Assembly (NCBI RefSeq): GCF_000003815.2
Contig: NC_049981.1
Location: forward strand, 34,038,597 to 34,067,968
DNA: 29,372 nt
Direction of reading: 5' to 3'
Source of the DNA: Branchiostoma floridae
Taxonomy: Eukaryota > Chordata > Leptocardii > Amphioxiformes > Branchiostomatidae
Shown: positions 17,346 to 27,477 of the stretch, in pieces
Numbering within the stretch: the first letter of the stretch is position 1
Layout of the letters: every line of letters begins with the position of its first letter
The notes under the pieces: generated by a model
Databases searched by the model: none
The model's input: the letters and a program-made list of their open reading frames with translations, nothing else
What the model was told of the DNA's origin: nothing
Program-made: the position numbers and the translations under genes

Positions 17346-18899
17346 ATAATTAGAGTGCTCATTAAAGTTAGTTATATACACATGTAACCGGAGATATGCT
17401 GTTCTTAGTTGAATAAGGGTCTGGCGTCAATGTTGTACTGAATACTAACGTCGACGTTTTTCAAGTCAAGACAACCGAACTGAAATTAGTTACAGGGAAC
17501 AGACTAACATAATCCCTGTCAAACAGCAGCATGACAATCTTTGATGCATATTTCACTAATCTGAATTGTAGAGTGACTATATATGTTTAGCACTTGGTTA
17601 GTAAGAAAATTAACATCTTTGAGTGTAAAAATCTATCCTAGAGCTGGTTTCCTAGATGTGTAACATTGCACATTGTAGCTCAAATATATTCTTGCTTAAA
17701 ACATTGTTAGCTTGTATCGTTTATTTTACATGTACTCGGAATAAACATGCAGTTGTCGCCAAAAACCTCGTGTCAGTTCAATTTCCTCATCCTCTTTATA
17801 ATGATAAGATGCAGCCTATAGCCCAAACAAAAGGGCGCGCGCACCGATTCCTTGACAAGTTTGACAAGTTTTACTCAAAATGCACAGGCTTGCAGGACAT
17901 CCGGCTGGGCATCCTGAATTGTACGGAACATCACAACTGGTAGCTCCATTGTGTAATTACAATAAAAAAAACAATCCTAGGGCACCAATTCATATAAAAA
18001 GTATAAAAAAAAACTTTTGTCTTTTGAATATGAGGTAAGTCTTGCGGCAGAACATCTATGGTCTTTATCTGCTACATAAACGCTAAGCAAGGTTACAGGC
18101 AAGCACTAACCATATATTAAATCGCAAAAACAATATGGAACGGTGACCAGGGTTTCAAGAAACCATTATGAGTAGTAATGGTTTATTATTCCTTCTTTTA
18201 TTGTACAAAATACACAGCATCTCAGTGCACAAATCTCGGGGCCTTTTGAACGATGCCTATACGTCTTCTTTACACAGCATTACAATTTCCGTGTCAAAAT
18301 AACGTTTTGGAAAAGGGTACCATAAACAAGCGAAAATACGTGTACGATGTTGCAACAGGGACGTTACTATATCGTAACGATAGCGTGCTACGATTTCCTG
18401 CAATATCGCATATCATAGCAACATTGAACCAAATATGTGTATGCTGTAACGTTGCTGTGTCATACGGTACGCAACCCTTTCCGCCCCATTCGGCACGATT
18501 GTCTTGCACCCCTTCTCACTCCAACATGGCTATGTCCCACTTGACCAAATCAACGTTACCAGAAGCGACTCCTGGCGGACCATTAGGTACTGCGTACATG
18601 TCACTTGAAATCGAGCCATTCTAGACCCTTCCCTCCCCCATTCCAAACATGGTTATGCCCACTTGGAAAAGGTTGCGGACGGGGTATATGCTGGAAATTC
18701 TTTCCAGTATATCTGTATGTCACATCATTTCACAATAGAACATTTCCAAGTTCAGAATCAGTCCAATTGAATACAACATTGATTTAGAAATGATGTGGCT
18801 AAATAATTTCCGGGCAGGCTGCAGGGCATCCACATACAGGGGCTTAATAAACCACCACGTGCACATGCACGTTAATGCAGGTAAAAACTGGAGATGTGT
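17346..18899. other. Gene-poor stretch, nothing recognised
   Basis: Short ORFs (for example 17656-17943 and 18253-18624) show no family motif, no repeated splice-phase logic and mixed composition. I would not call them genes. Confidence 0.45.
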
Positions 18900-19175
18900 A
18901 GCGGTGTACCGAAAGTGCGAAAAGGAACGAAAAGGAGCGAAAAGGAACGAAAAGGAACGAAAAGGAACGAAAAGGAACGAAAAGGAGCGAAAAGGAACGA
19001 AAAGGAACGAAAAGGAAAGTACCGAAAGTGCGAAAAGGAACGAAAAGGAACGAAAAGGAAAGTACCGAAAGTGCGAAAAGAACGAAAAGGAACGAAAAGA
19101 TTGGATAGGAACGAAAAGGAACGAAAAGGAAAGTACCGAAAGTGCGAAAAGGAACGAAAAGGAACGAAGTATGAA
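18900..19175. repeat. 10-bp array (AAAAGGAACG) with a longer-period AGTACCGAAAGTGCG block
   Basis: CGAAAAGGAA is repeated many times and interrupted by AAAGTACCGAAAGTGCG, so there is an inner 10-bp and a variable outer period. It is purine-rich on this strand. The same array continues at 20464-20665 after an assembly gap, partly inverted. All ORFs here in both strands are repeat artefacts. Confidence 0.92.
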
Positions 19176-20075
19176 GCAAAGTGAAATAAAATCGATGGGA
19201 ATATAAGGTAACGGTACTGTGATCGGCAAATGCATTTGAAACGGACTTTATTTTTGTATTTTGTGGCTTGTTCCACGAAATTCCTAGAGCTCCAATGGTT
19301 CAACGGCGAACCGGCGGGAAAGTGCATGCGTGGAAATAGCTAAATACAAATCAAAGGCGATGGGCGGAGTCACGAATCAGTGCGTCCCGGGTTCCCACGC
19401 GGGCTGTCACAGATCAAATTAGGGGGGGGGGGGGGGCTGGGTTGAAAGCCGCTGAGTAGCGCGCTAGAAAAACGTTTGACGGGTTGACATTCTGGTGTAG
19501 GTTATTTTTCTACGGTCCCAAAAATGTCACACAGTCGTTTTCTAGTGGTCCCGGCCTAAATTATAAGTGGCCCCGGGCTATCGGGACACCGCGTTGATTT
19601 CAATTTGGGGCCTGGTTCCAAAGACTTTTTCTGCCGAACCTGCACGGGAGACGTGAGTCGCCCGCCAGATCTCTCCGTAGTTTCCCAATATCCTTTGCAC
19701 AAATTCCTCACGTTGGCCATTTCTTCCCGCAAAATGATTAATACTCATGGTACAACGTGAAGAAAACTCCCTGGTACAATGTATACATGTCCTATCACAG
19801 CGTTTCTGTTGTCGTGAACGAGCAAGAAGATATGTCTCCAGTCTCCAGAAAACCATGTTGTGGGCTCTGTTGAAGGGAGCTGTCATGCTCGTGGGGCAGC
19901 AGTTTATCAGCATATCCTTTCTGACCGAACTTCTATTAGACGTAAACAATCGCAGGTCATTTGCATGCGGCGCTCCCATCTTGGGAGAACAGAAGCCACC
20001 CAAATACAACAACAACGCTACAATCTTGCCTCATTCTGAAAATGTATATCAATCGATATTTATCCATCACCCACC
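19176..20075. other. Unassigned sequence up to the assembly gap
   Basis: Contains a G15 run at about 19423-19437. No gene or element is recognised. Confidence 0.4.
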
Positions 20076-20463
20076 NNNNNNNNNNNNNNNNNNNNNNNNN
20101 NNNNNNNNNNNNNNNNNNNNNNNNNNNNNNNNNNNNNNNNNNNNNNNNNNNNNNNNNNNNNNNNNNNNNNNNNNNNNNNNNNNNNNNNNNNNNNNNNNNN
20201 NNNNNNNNNNNNNNNNNNNNNNNNNNNNNNNNNNNNNNNNNNNNNNNNNNNNNNNNNNNNNNNNNNNNNNNNNNNNNNNNNNNNNNNNNNNNNNNNNNNN
20301 NNNNNNNNNNNNNNNNNNNNNNNNNNNNNNNNNNNNNNNNNNNNNNNNNNNNNNNNNNNNNNNNNNNNNNNNNNNNNNNNNNNNNNNNNNNNNNNNNNNN
20401 NNNNNNNNNNNNNNNNNNNNNNNNNNNNNNNNNNNNNNNNNNNNNNNNNNNNNNNNNNNNNNN
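20076..20463. other. Assembly gap (388 N)
   Basis: Unresolved bases. The right edge lies inside the AAAAGGAACG array, so the gap probably results from that repeat. Confidence 0.99.
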
Positions 20464-20665
20464 GAACGAAAAGGAAAGTGCCGAAAGTGCGAAAAGGCAC
20501 GAACAGGAAAGCTCCGAAAGTGCGAAAAGGAACGAAAAGGAAAGTACCGAAAGTGCGAAAAGGAACGAAAAGGAACGTATGCTACTTTTCGTTCCCTTTT
20601 GTTCCTTTTCGCACTTTCAGTACTTTCCTTTTCGTTCCTTTTCGTTCCTTTTCGCACTTTCGGTA
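20464..20665. repeat. AAAAGGAACG array in head-to-head inverted arrangement
   Basis: 20464-20578 has the array in plus orientation (GAACGAAAAGGAAAGT, GCCGAAAGTGCG). After a spacer TATGCTACTTTT the same repeat runs in reverse complement to 20665 (CGTTCC, CTTTTCGTTCCTTTTCGCAC, TTTCGGTA). The two arms could fold on each other. Confidence 0.85.
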
Positions 20666-21069
20666 GACCCACCGGTAGAACAGTGTATTTCTGAAAACAT
20701 GTAAAATGCATCACCATTATCACCATCACAAGGCGATATTTGCTGCTGTATAGTGCAATTGGACATAGAAAAGGTTTTCCATATTCTAGTCAGGCATTGA
20801 AAGACATAGTCAGCTCTTATGAAGATGCAATAAATGTTCTTTCCATTTTCTTTTTAAAATTCATAGAAAATAGGAAGAAACCTTTTATGGTTTGGCAAAA
20901 CTATGAACATTCATGGCACACCACATTTTAAACTCAAGTGCTATATGCTGTGGAACTGCATCATGTATAATGGTCCTCTCTCGCCTCCCATCTACATCTG
21001 AGTCCATGTTCTGCTAAGTCTTTGTTACCGGCAAGAACCAAGGCAGCAAATCAGAATGTGGAGATTCTG
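20666..21069. other. Unassigned AT-rich sequence
   Basis: Nothing recognised on either strand. Confidence 0.4.
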
Positions 21070-21545
21070 AGGCACTTCCCTCTTGTCCATTGCTGGAAAA
21101 CTGCTGATACGCATCATACTTAACCGGGTGATCCACTGTCACAGAGAACAACCTCCCGGAGGCACAGTGTGGCTTTCGACCAGGACGCAGCACAGCGGAT
21201 ATGATATTTGCAGTGCGCCAGGCGCAAGAGAAGCGCAAGGAGCAAAACATGAACCTATATGCTAGTATGCAGTTTTTATTGATTTAACGAAAGCTTTTGA
21301 TACCGTCAGTAGGGAGGCACTCTGGACAATACTTGAAAAGTACGGATGCCCTTGAAAGTTTGTCAACGCAACCTGATTCGCATATTTCATGTCCGAATGA
21401 CAGGTATGGTGATGAATGGGAGAGACTCGTCTGAAACATTCGAAATCTGTCTTAACGGTGTCAAGAAGGGGTGCCTATTGGCACCAATTCTCTTTAACCT
21501 GGTCTTCGCGAGTGCACAACAGATGGAAGGAGGATGCACGCAGTA
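21070..21545 (+). mobile_element. LINE RT fragment, plus strand, frameshifted
   Basis: SIAGKLLIRIILNRVIH at 21083, then in a shifted frame LPEAQCGFRPGRSTADMIFA and QAQEKRKEQN, then VFIDLTKAFDTVSREALW (RT motif A) around 21272-21325 and GVKKGCLLAPILFNLVF (motif B) at about 21455-21510. Stops and frameshifts show decay. The catalytic YxDD region is missing. Confidence 0.8.
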
Positions 21546-21973
21546 GTCATCATCGCCCACGATGGACAACCAAGTCTATACTCTCTCCTTAGCTCTGTAA
21601 GGATCCTGAGTGTGAGAACTCCGCCCACTGTAGACAGACCTGGGGTGAAACCACTCTGCTCCCGGCGTTGTTTTTGAAGGTGAGGGGGGCGCAGTCTTGA
21701 CCTTCCCTGGGAAACAAACAAACCTTCCCTGGGCACTGAGCTGTTATTCCTCTGCAGTTGCCGCACTTTATCCTTTCTCTCATGGAAAGTTGTCTGTGAT
21801 CTGTGTTCCCTGGGCACGGCAGTAGGAGGAAGTATGTCAGTCGCAAGTTGGTCAGAATGTGGTCCATCTCTAAATGGTTCGAATGGAATCAAATCCCTGC
21901 CAGCTGTACAATGGGGGAGCTCGAGGGGCGACGAAGAAGACAAGTTTTCCGTGCGTTTGAGTTTACACCACAT
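21546..21973 (-). mobile_element. LINE fragment of a different family, minus strand
   Basis: On the minus strand the frame 21973-21494 holds a decayed endonuclease/RT linker and, near the end, KQRREQSGFTPGLSTVGGVL and LRILTELRREYR, the fingers region of another LINE RT. It abuts the plus-strand fragment, so the two were probably inserted independently or one into the other. Confidence 0.6.
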
Positions 21974-22335
21974 TTCCTTCGATTCCTAAGCCACTCAAAA
22001 CCACTGTTTAAACTCCTGCGATGCCGTGTAGAGCGAAGAGAGCGATGAAACGCAGTTCATATGTGCTGCACACCGATCTACCGGTTTCTGTCGCTCAAGT
22101 TGCAATGCGTAGATTAGCGTAATCCAGTGTCTCGTATTTTCTACAAGTCGTAGTGGATGGGGGACGAGAAGCGGGGGTGGATGTTTGGGACCAGTGTGTG
22201 TGTGTGTGTGCGTGCGTGCGTGTGTGTGTGTGTGGGGGGGGGGGGGGCGAGGGGGGTAAGAGTGGATTCATGAGAGTGTACAGTGGAATACCTTCTGCAG
22301 GGAGAGACCAACCCTAAGACAGAAATAACATCTTG
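21974..22335. other. Spacer with a (GT)n and poly-G tract
   Basis: (GT)n with GC interruptions at about 22195-22231 followed by a G13 run. Nothing else is recognised. Confidence 0.6.
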
Positions 22336-22339
22336 AACA

Positions 22340-23065
22340 GTCATTCATCATCACACTTCGGGTAACGAGTCTTTCATCAGCACACTTCGGGTAACGAGTC
22401 ATGCATCATCACACTTCGGGTAACGAGTCTTTCATCAGCACACTTCGGGTCATAAGTCATTAACCAGAACACTTCGGGTCATGGGTCATTCATCAGAACA
22501 CTTTGGGTCATGAGTCATTCATCAGAACACTTCGGTCCATGGGTCATTAATCAGAACACTCCGAGCCATGAGTCATTCATCAGAACACGTCGGGTCATGA
22601 GTCATTCATCAGAACACTTCGGGCCATGAGTCATACACCAGAACACTTCAGGTCATGAGCCATTCATCAGAACACTTCGGGTCATGGGTCATTCATCAGA
22701 ACACTTCGGGTCATGGGTCATTCATCAGAACACTTCGGGTCATGGGTCATTCATCAGAACACTTCGGGCCATGGGTCATTCATCAGAACACTTCGGGTCA
22801 TGGGTCATTCATCAGAACACTTCGGGTCATGGGTCATTCATCAGAACAGTTCGGGTCATGGGTCATTCATCAGAACACTTCGGGCCATGGGTCATTCATC
22901 AGAACACTTCGGGCCATGGGTCATTCATCAGAACACTTCGGGCCATGGGTCATTCATCAGAACACTTCGGGTCATGGGTCATTCATCAAAACACTTCGGG
23001 TCATGGGTCATTCATCAGAACACTTCAGGTTATGAGTAACTAATCAACACACTTCGGGTCATGAA
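22340..23065. repeat. 29-bp minisatellite, about 25 copies
   Basis: The unit is TCATTCATCAGAACACTTCG followed by GGTCATGGG. The left copies are more diverged (ATCATCACACTTCGGGTAACGAG), the central copies near identical, and the right copies diverge again, a usual gradient. With a period of 29, all three plus frames stay open, so the ORFs are artefacts. Confidence 0.95.
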
Positions 23066-23600
23066 AATGTCCTTTTTTTCAACAATACACTGGCATAAAT
23101 GAATTACACATTTATAAAGGTACTGACTAAAAACTTTGACATTCAATCTTTTACTTTCACTGTGAAACTAGAACGAATAAAAGGCTATTTTAACCCATTC
23201 AAAGTTATCACAAGTTTCGGGAATGACATCATTATAGTCCCTGTCAGCACTTAAGAAGTAGCGCTAAGATTTCTTCATTCTGCCCACATCTCTACATTAT
23301 TGTATTGCTTCTTAACGGATTCTCTTACAACTTTGCATTTAGTAAAATAAATTTTTTATAGTTTTATTTGAGAAGACAGCAGCTTGAGTACAATACTGCT
23401 GCAGGCATTCAGAACAAATAAATTACTAAATATAAATACTTCAATACTGGCAACAGCCGCTTCAGCTGTGGATGGTACTCCTTTATATTAATAGGTGTCG
23501 TGTCAGTTAAAATCTTTTTTCTTTGTTAAAATATCCTGCACATCCTAAAAAGCAACCTATTGTTAAAATCCTATGATGACATTTTGAGTTCTCCAGTTTA
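23066..23600. other. AT-rich, nothing recognised
   Basis: I see no repeats, coding signal or element ends. Confidence 0.45.
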
Positions 23601-23603
23601 CTA

Positions 23604-24238
23604 TCAGACATTGCAGATGCCATCTAGGCTCAGGTAATCAGACATTGCAGATGCCATCTAGGCTTAGGTCATCAGACATTGCAGATGGCATCTAGGCTTA
23701 GGTCATCAGACATTGCAGATGCCATCTAGGTTCAAGTAATCAGACATTGCAGATGCCATCTAGGTTCAGGTCATCAGACATTGCAGATGGCATCTAGGCT
23801 TAGGTCATCAGACATTGCAGATGCCATCTAGGCTTAGGTCATCAGACATTGCAGATGCCATCTAGGCTTAGGTCATCAGACATTGCAGATGCCATCTAGG
23901 TTCAGGTAATCAGACATTGCAGATGCCATCTAGGCTTAGGTCATCACACATTGCAGATGCCATCTAGGCTTAGGTCATCAGACATTGCAGATGGCATCTA
24001 GGCTTAGGTCATCAGACATTGCAGATGCCATCTAGGTTCAAGTAATCAGACATTGCAGATGCCATCTAGGTTCAGGTCATCAGACATTGCAGATGGCATC
24101 TAGGCTTAGGTCATCAGACATTGCAGATGCCATCTAGGCTTAGGTCATCAGACATTGCAGATGCCATCTAGGCTCAGGTAATCAGACATTGCAGATGCCA
24201 TCTAGGTTCAGGTCATCAGACATTGCAGATGCCATCTT
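23604..24238. repeat. 34-bp minisatellite, about 18-19 copies, with higher-order order
   Basis: The unit is CAGACATTGCAGATGCCATC followed by TAGGCTTAGGTCAT, with GCC/GGC, CTTA/CTCA/TTCA and TCAT/TAAT variants. The variant string around TTCAAGTAAT occurs twice, 306 bp apart (23731 and 24037), that is nine units, with matching neighbours on both sides. Confidence 0.93.
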
Positions 24239-24464
24239 AGTACTTAGAAACTGCAGATGCTGGGATGCTGGTGGGCGGCATTGCCATTTGGTGCTGAGAT
24301 CCTGGCCCTTTGTTGCCTTGTGGATGATTAGACCGGTCCATTTTACATCCAGGGGTGATTAGACCGGTCCATTTTACATCCAGGGGTGGGCGGAACTCGA
24401 GTGCAGGTGTGCCCATTGTCTGGTATGTGGGTTACTTTATAAACCCACAGTTGGACAACAGTGG
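24239..24464 (-). other. Presumed 3' flank/UTR of the carrier gene
   Basis: Follows the minus-strand stop at 24467-24465. It includes a two-copy 31-bp repeat (TGATTAGACCGGTCCATTTT at 24325 and 24356). I see no AATAAA on the minus strand, so the 3' end is not located. Confidence 0.4.
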
Positions 24465-24813
24465 TCAGGAGCGTTTGGAGTTTTGTGTTGGGTTTTGTTG
24501 TAAGTTTTGAGCAGGGTTTTGCAAGTCTGAGCTTTTGTTCTGTGCTGGATGTTGTGAGTTTTTGTTCTGTGCTGGATGTTGTGAGCTTTTGTTCTGTGCT
24601 GGATGTTGTGAGTTTTTGTTCTGTGCTGGCTGTTGTGAGTTTTTGTTCTGTGCTGGCTGTTCCATCTTGAGTAGCTGTTTGCACATCTCGTACACACAGA
24701 AGGACATGGCGACCTGCGGGATGACCCGGAGATAGTTCACGCTGATCCCGCGGTACAACCCGTGCTTCACGCCGTCCGTCCGATAAACCGCCAGCAGCGT
24801 CTTTACGCACCCA
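24465..24813 (-). CDS. slc25a16: SLC25A16-type mitochondrial carrier, last exon with a 9-residue repeat tail
   Basis: The minus-strand acceptor TTTCTCCCGGCAG is just above 24813; the exon starts with the last base of a split serine codon. It encodes CVKTLLAVYRTDGVKHGLYRG, then ISVNYLRVIPQVAMSFCVYE and MCKQLL, the last transmembrane helix and end of the third mitochondrial-carrier repeat, as in the SLC25A16 (Graves disease carrier) family, where a GLYRG-x-S-x-NY-x-R-x-IP segment is typical. Family members normally stop soon after this helix. Here the frame continues through five AQNK(N/S)S-type repeats encoded by a 27-bp minisatellite, to a TGA at 24467-24465. Confidence 0.85.
24525..24665 (-). 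repeat. 27-bp coding minisatellite, about five copies
   Basis: On the plus strand it reads CTGGATGTTGTGAGTTTTTG TTCTGTG with CTGGCTG and GAGCTTT variants. The period is a multiple of three, so it encodes in-frame repeats of nine residues (AQNKNSQHP) at the carrier's C terminus. It lies in the coding exon, unlike the other arrays here. Confidence 0.85.
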
Positions 24814-24837
24814 CTGCCGGGAGAAAGGGTTTCATCA

Positions 24838-25400
24838 GTCATCTGTAGTAATGTTTACTGTCATGTTTGTCATCTGTGGTAATGTTTACTGTCATGTTTG
24901 TTTGTCATCTGTGGTAATGTTTACTGTCATGTTTGTTTGTCATCTGTGGTAATGTTTACTGTCATGTTTGTTTGTCATCTGTAGTAATGTTTACTGTCAT
25001 GTTTGTTTGTCATCTGTAGTAATGTTTACTGTCATGTTTGTTTGTCATCTGTAGTAATGTTTACTGTCATGTTTGTTTGTCATCTGTAGTAATGTTTACT
25101 GTCATGTTTGTTTGTCATCTGTAGTAATGTTTACTGTCATGTTTGTTTGTCATCTGTAGTAATGTTTACTGTCATGTTTGTTTGTCATCTGTAGTAATGT
25201 TTACTGTCATGTTTGTTTGTCATCTGTAGTAATGTTTACTGTCATGTTTGTATGTCATCTGTAGTAATGTTTACTGTCATGTTCGTTAAGTCATCTGTAG
25301 TAATGTTTACTGTCATGTTTGTTTGTCATCTGTGGTAATGTTTACTGTCATAATGTTCGTTAAGTCATCTGTAGTAAATACACGTTTACTGTCATGTTTA
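24838..25400. repeat. 35-bp minisatellite, about 14-15 copies, in intron
   Basis: The unit is TCATCTGTAGTAATGTTTAC followed by TGTCATGTTTGTTTG. The left end is 25 bp from the acceptor of the last carrier exon, but the acceptor itself is not in the unit. The right-hand copies carry insertions (GTTCGTTAAG, AATACAC). Confidence 0.93.
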
Positions 25401-25404
25401 CTGC

Positions 25405-25458
25405 CTAGGCTGGCCCAGTGTAATGATTTGTTGTCATTTTCAATAAATAAATAAATAA
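25405..25458 (+). mobile_element. Possible retroposon 3' tail in the 35-bp array
   Basis: CTGCCTAGGCTGGCCCAGTG followed by TAATGATTTG and a tail TTCAATAAATAAATAAATAA. The 35-bp array is disrupted here and weakly resumes after it (GTTCGTTAAGTCATCTG). The tetranucleotide tail suggests a truncated SINE or LINE. Confidence 0.35.
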
Positions 25459-25896
25459 TGTTCGTTAAGTCATCTGTAGTAAATACACATGTTTACTGTC
25501 AATGTTTGTTAAGTTATCTAAATATTTTGTGGCCTGTACCCTGAACTCGAACATATCCATTTTTGGTATTCTTAAAGTGCACCCTACTATATTTTTTCCG
25601 CGTCGAAGCAAGTGACTTTGTGGTCCTTAACTATAGAAATCCCCATCGGCCGAAAACTGTGTTCTACTACCTTAAGATGTAAGTATAATATCTCAGGTAG
25701 GACTTATAATGTTACCTTCTTTGGACACACTTTCGACACAAACTCTAAGATTTCCCACATTCAAGAAAGGGCATAAACCCCCAAACAGCCAAGAAACTAA
25801 AATGTAGACAACGTGGAACTCAAAGGAACATGTACAGCAGTTGGATGCAGTTGTTATCATGTCTGCAGAACTAAGAGTAACCAGTAGGGGGAGCAC
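25459..25896. other. Intron of the carrier gene, nothing else recognised
   Basis: I found no further exon on either strand between the end of the repeats and the small exon at 25897. Confidence 0.45.
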
Positions 25897-25965
25897 CTGA
25901 ACTGTTCAGCGTTGGATGTCAGCACAGCCAGCTGCATTCTTCTTCTAGTCACGTCCAGAGGGTAC
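25897..25965 (-). CDS. slc25a16: SLC25A16-type carrier, 69-bp exon with the carrier signature
   Basis: The minus-strand acceptor is GTTGATTTCAG before 25965; the donor is CAG|GTGCTC at 25897/25896. The exon adds one base to finish a serine codon, encodes 22 residues YPLDVTRRRMQLAVLTSNAE-QF and ends with two bases of the next split serine codon. P-L-D-V-T-R-R is the mitochondrial carrier motif P-x-(D/E)-x-x-(R/K), and the following RRMQL is shared with SLC25A16. The exon is too short for an ORF scan and was found by looking for the segment that must follow GGVAGAIAQT. Phases fit the exons on both sides. Confidence 0.88.
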
Positions 25966-26395
25966 CTGAAATCAACAAATTAAACAAACAGGGATGAAAC
26001 TAAATGAAGCAGACATGTATTTACACAAACCTTAGTACATGCAAGTAGGCATTTACAATGCAGTGCTTGTATTTACATGAAACTTAATTGGTACTTCCAT
26101 GTTGGTACATGTACTTACGGTATAGTACCTGTACTTACAGGACTTAAAAAGATATAAATGAGGGTCAGAGCTTGTACTCAGAGCCTATACACTTTAAGTG
26201 TCTGTACTCAGAGGCACTCTACTTAGTTAGTGCCCGTATTTAGAGCCTATAGTGCCTGTAACCAGCGCCTAACTGACTGCCTGTACCAAGTGGCTGTATT
26301 TAGAGCCTATAGTGCCTGTAACCAGCGCCTAACTAACTGCCTGTACCAAGTGGCTGTACTCAGTACCTATACTTAGCGCCTGCACTGACAGTCTG
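25966..26395. repeat. Intron with degenerate TACTTAC-like and a 60-bp duplicated block
   Basis: 26228-26347 holds two copies (period 60) of a block containing TTTAGAGCCTATAGTGCCTG and TAACCAGCGCCTAACT. Around it TGTACTTA/GTACCTG words recur loosely, perhaps remote copies of the donor array to the right. Confidence 0.6.
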
Positions 26396-27317
26396 TACGA
26401 TGGTGTTGTACTTTTTTAATTTTATTTTCAATTTTTATTCACTTTGACAGATAAGACAGATGTAGTGGTGGCGCACTCAAGTTATCAACTTATATTCACA
26501 GCACCACTATACATATATATACAAGGACATAAACATAACTAAACTAATCGTTGTACTTACGATGGTGTTGTACTTACAACGGTGTTGTACTAACCCTGGT
26601 GCTGTACTTACGATGGTGTTGTACTTACGATGGTGTTGTACTTACGATGGTGTTGTACTTACGACGGTGTTGTACTAACCCTGGTGCTGTACTTAAGATA
26701 GTGCTGTAATTACAATGGTGTTGTACTTACGATGGTGTTGTACTTACGATGCGGTCTGTGCGACTGTGTTGTACTTACGATGCGGTCTGTGCGACTGTGT
26801 TGTACTTACGATGCGGTCTGTGCGACCGTGTTGTACTTACGATGCGGTCTGTGCGACCGTGTTGTACTTACGATGCGGTCTGTGCGACCGTGTTGTACTT
26901 ACGATGCGGTCTGTGCGACCGTGTTGTACTTACGATGGTGTTGTACTTACGATGGTGTTGTACTTACGATGGTGTTGTACTTACGATGGTGTTGTACTTG
27001 CGATGGTGTTGTACTTACGACGGTGCTGTAATTACAATGGTGTTGTACTTACGATGGTGTTGTACTTACGATGCGGTCTGTGCGACTGTGTTGTACTTAC
27101 GATGCGGTCTGTGCGACCGTGTTGTACTTACGATGCGGTCTGTGCGACCGTGTTGTACTTACGATGCGGTCTGTGCGACCGTGTTGTACTTACGATGCGG
27201 TCTGTGCGACTGTGTTGTACTTACGATGCGGTCTGTGCGACTGTGTTGTACTTACGATGCGGTCTGTGCGACCGTGTTGTACTTACGATGCGGTCTGTGC
27301 GACCGTGTTGTACTTAC
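26396..27317 (-). repeat. 17/31-bp tandem repeat of the carrier exon end and splice donor
   Basis: The plus strand shows TGTTGTACTTACGATGG (17 bp) and TGTTGTACTTACGATGCGGT followed by CTGTGCGACTG (31 bp). On the minus strand the 31-bp unit reads TCGCACAGACCGCATC|GTAAGT: the first 16 bases equal the end of the exon at 27318 and GTAAGT is its donor. There are 6 such units at 26750-26935 and 8 at 27070-27317, plus many 17-bp copies with only the donor. A retroposon fragment interrupts it at 26414-26549. Confidence 0.93.
26414..26549 (-). mobile_element. Second copy of the poly(A) retroposon, 5'-truncated
   Basis: Minus orientation with a T-rich left end (TTTTAATTTTATTTTCAATT) and a body matching 7840-7935. 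GTTGTACTT occurs at both edges (26405-26413 and 26550-26558), compatible with a 9-bp target duplication, though the surrounding repeat makes this ambiguous. Confidence 0.65.
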
Positions 27318-27477
27318 GATGCGGTCTGTGCGATGGCGCCGGCCACCCCTCCCAGCACCAGGTTGACGGGAGCGCGCAGGGCCCGGTCGTCCGTCTCGCC
27401 TCCGTGCTGTAGGAGCATCCGCGGACCGCTCTCCAGCAACAGCTGCTTCAATGTGTCAAAGGTGAAGAACGACAGAC
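27318..27477 (-). CDS. slc25a16: SLC25A16-type carrier exon (second repeat end, third repeat start)
   Basis: The minus-strand acceptor is TTCTGCCCCGCAG just above 27477; the donor is CATC|GTAAGT at 27318/27317. The 160-bp exon is 2 + 52 codons + 2 bases. It encodes LSFFTFDTLKQLLLESGPRM, a hydrophilic matrix-side loop, and APVNLVLGGVAGAIAQTA. The GGVAGAIAQT motif and the SFFTF start match the SLC25A16 carrier, thought to transport coenzyme A or related cofactors across the inner mitochondrial membrane. The upstream exons lie outside the window or in the gap. The plus-strand ORFs here are shadows. Confidence 0.9.

Noticed and set aside
17656-18624. Two ORFs of 95 and 123 codons considered as small genes
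   Set aside because: No recognised motif, no splice context consistent with neighbours, and length expected by chance in this composition.
18720-19327. Lys/Glu-rich and Phe/Arg-rich ORFs on both strands
   Set aside because: Low-complexity AAAAGGAACG array; open frames follow from the lack of T-initial stops in the unit.
22655-23043. Three overlapping plus ORFs with MGHSSEHFGSWVIHQNTSGH repeats
   Set aside because: The 29-bp minisatellite read in three frames; not a protein family.
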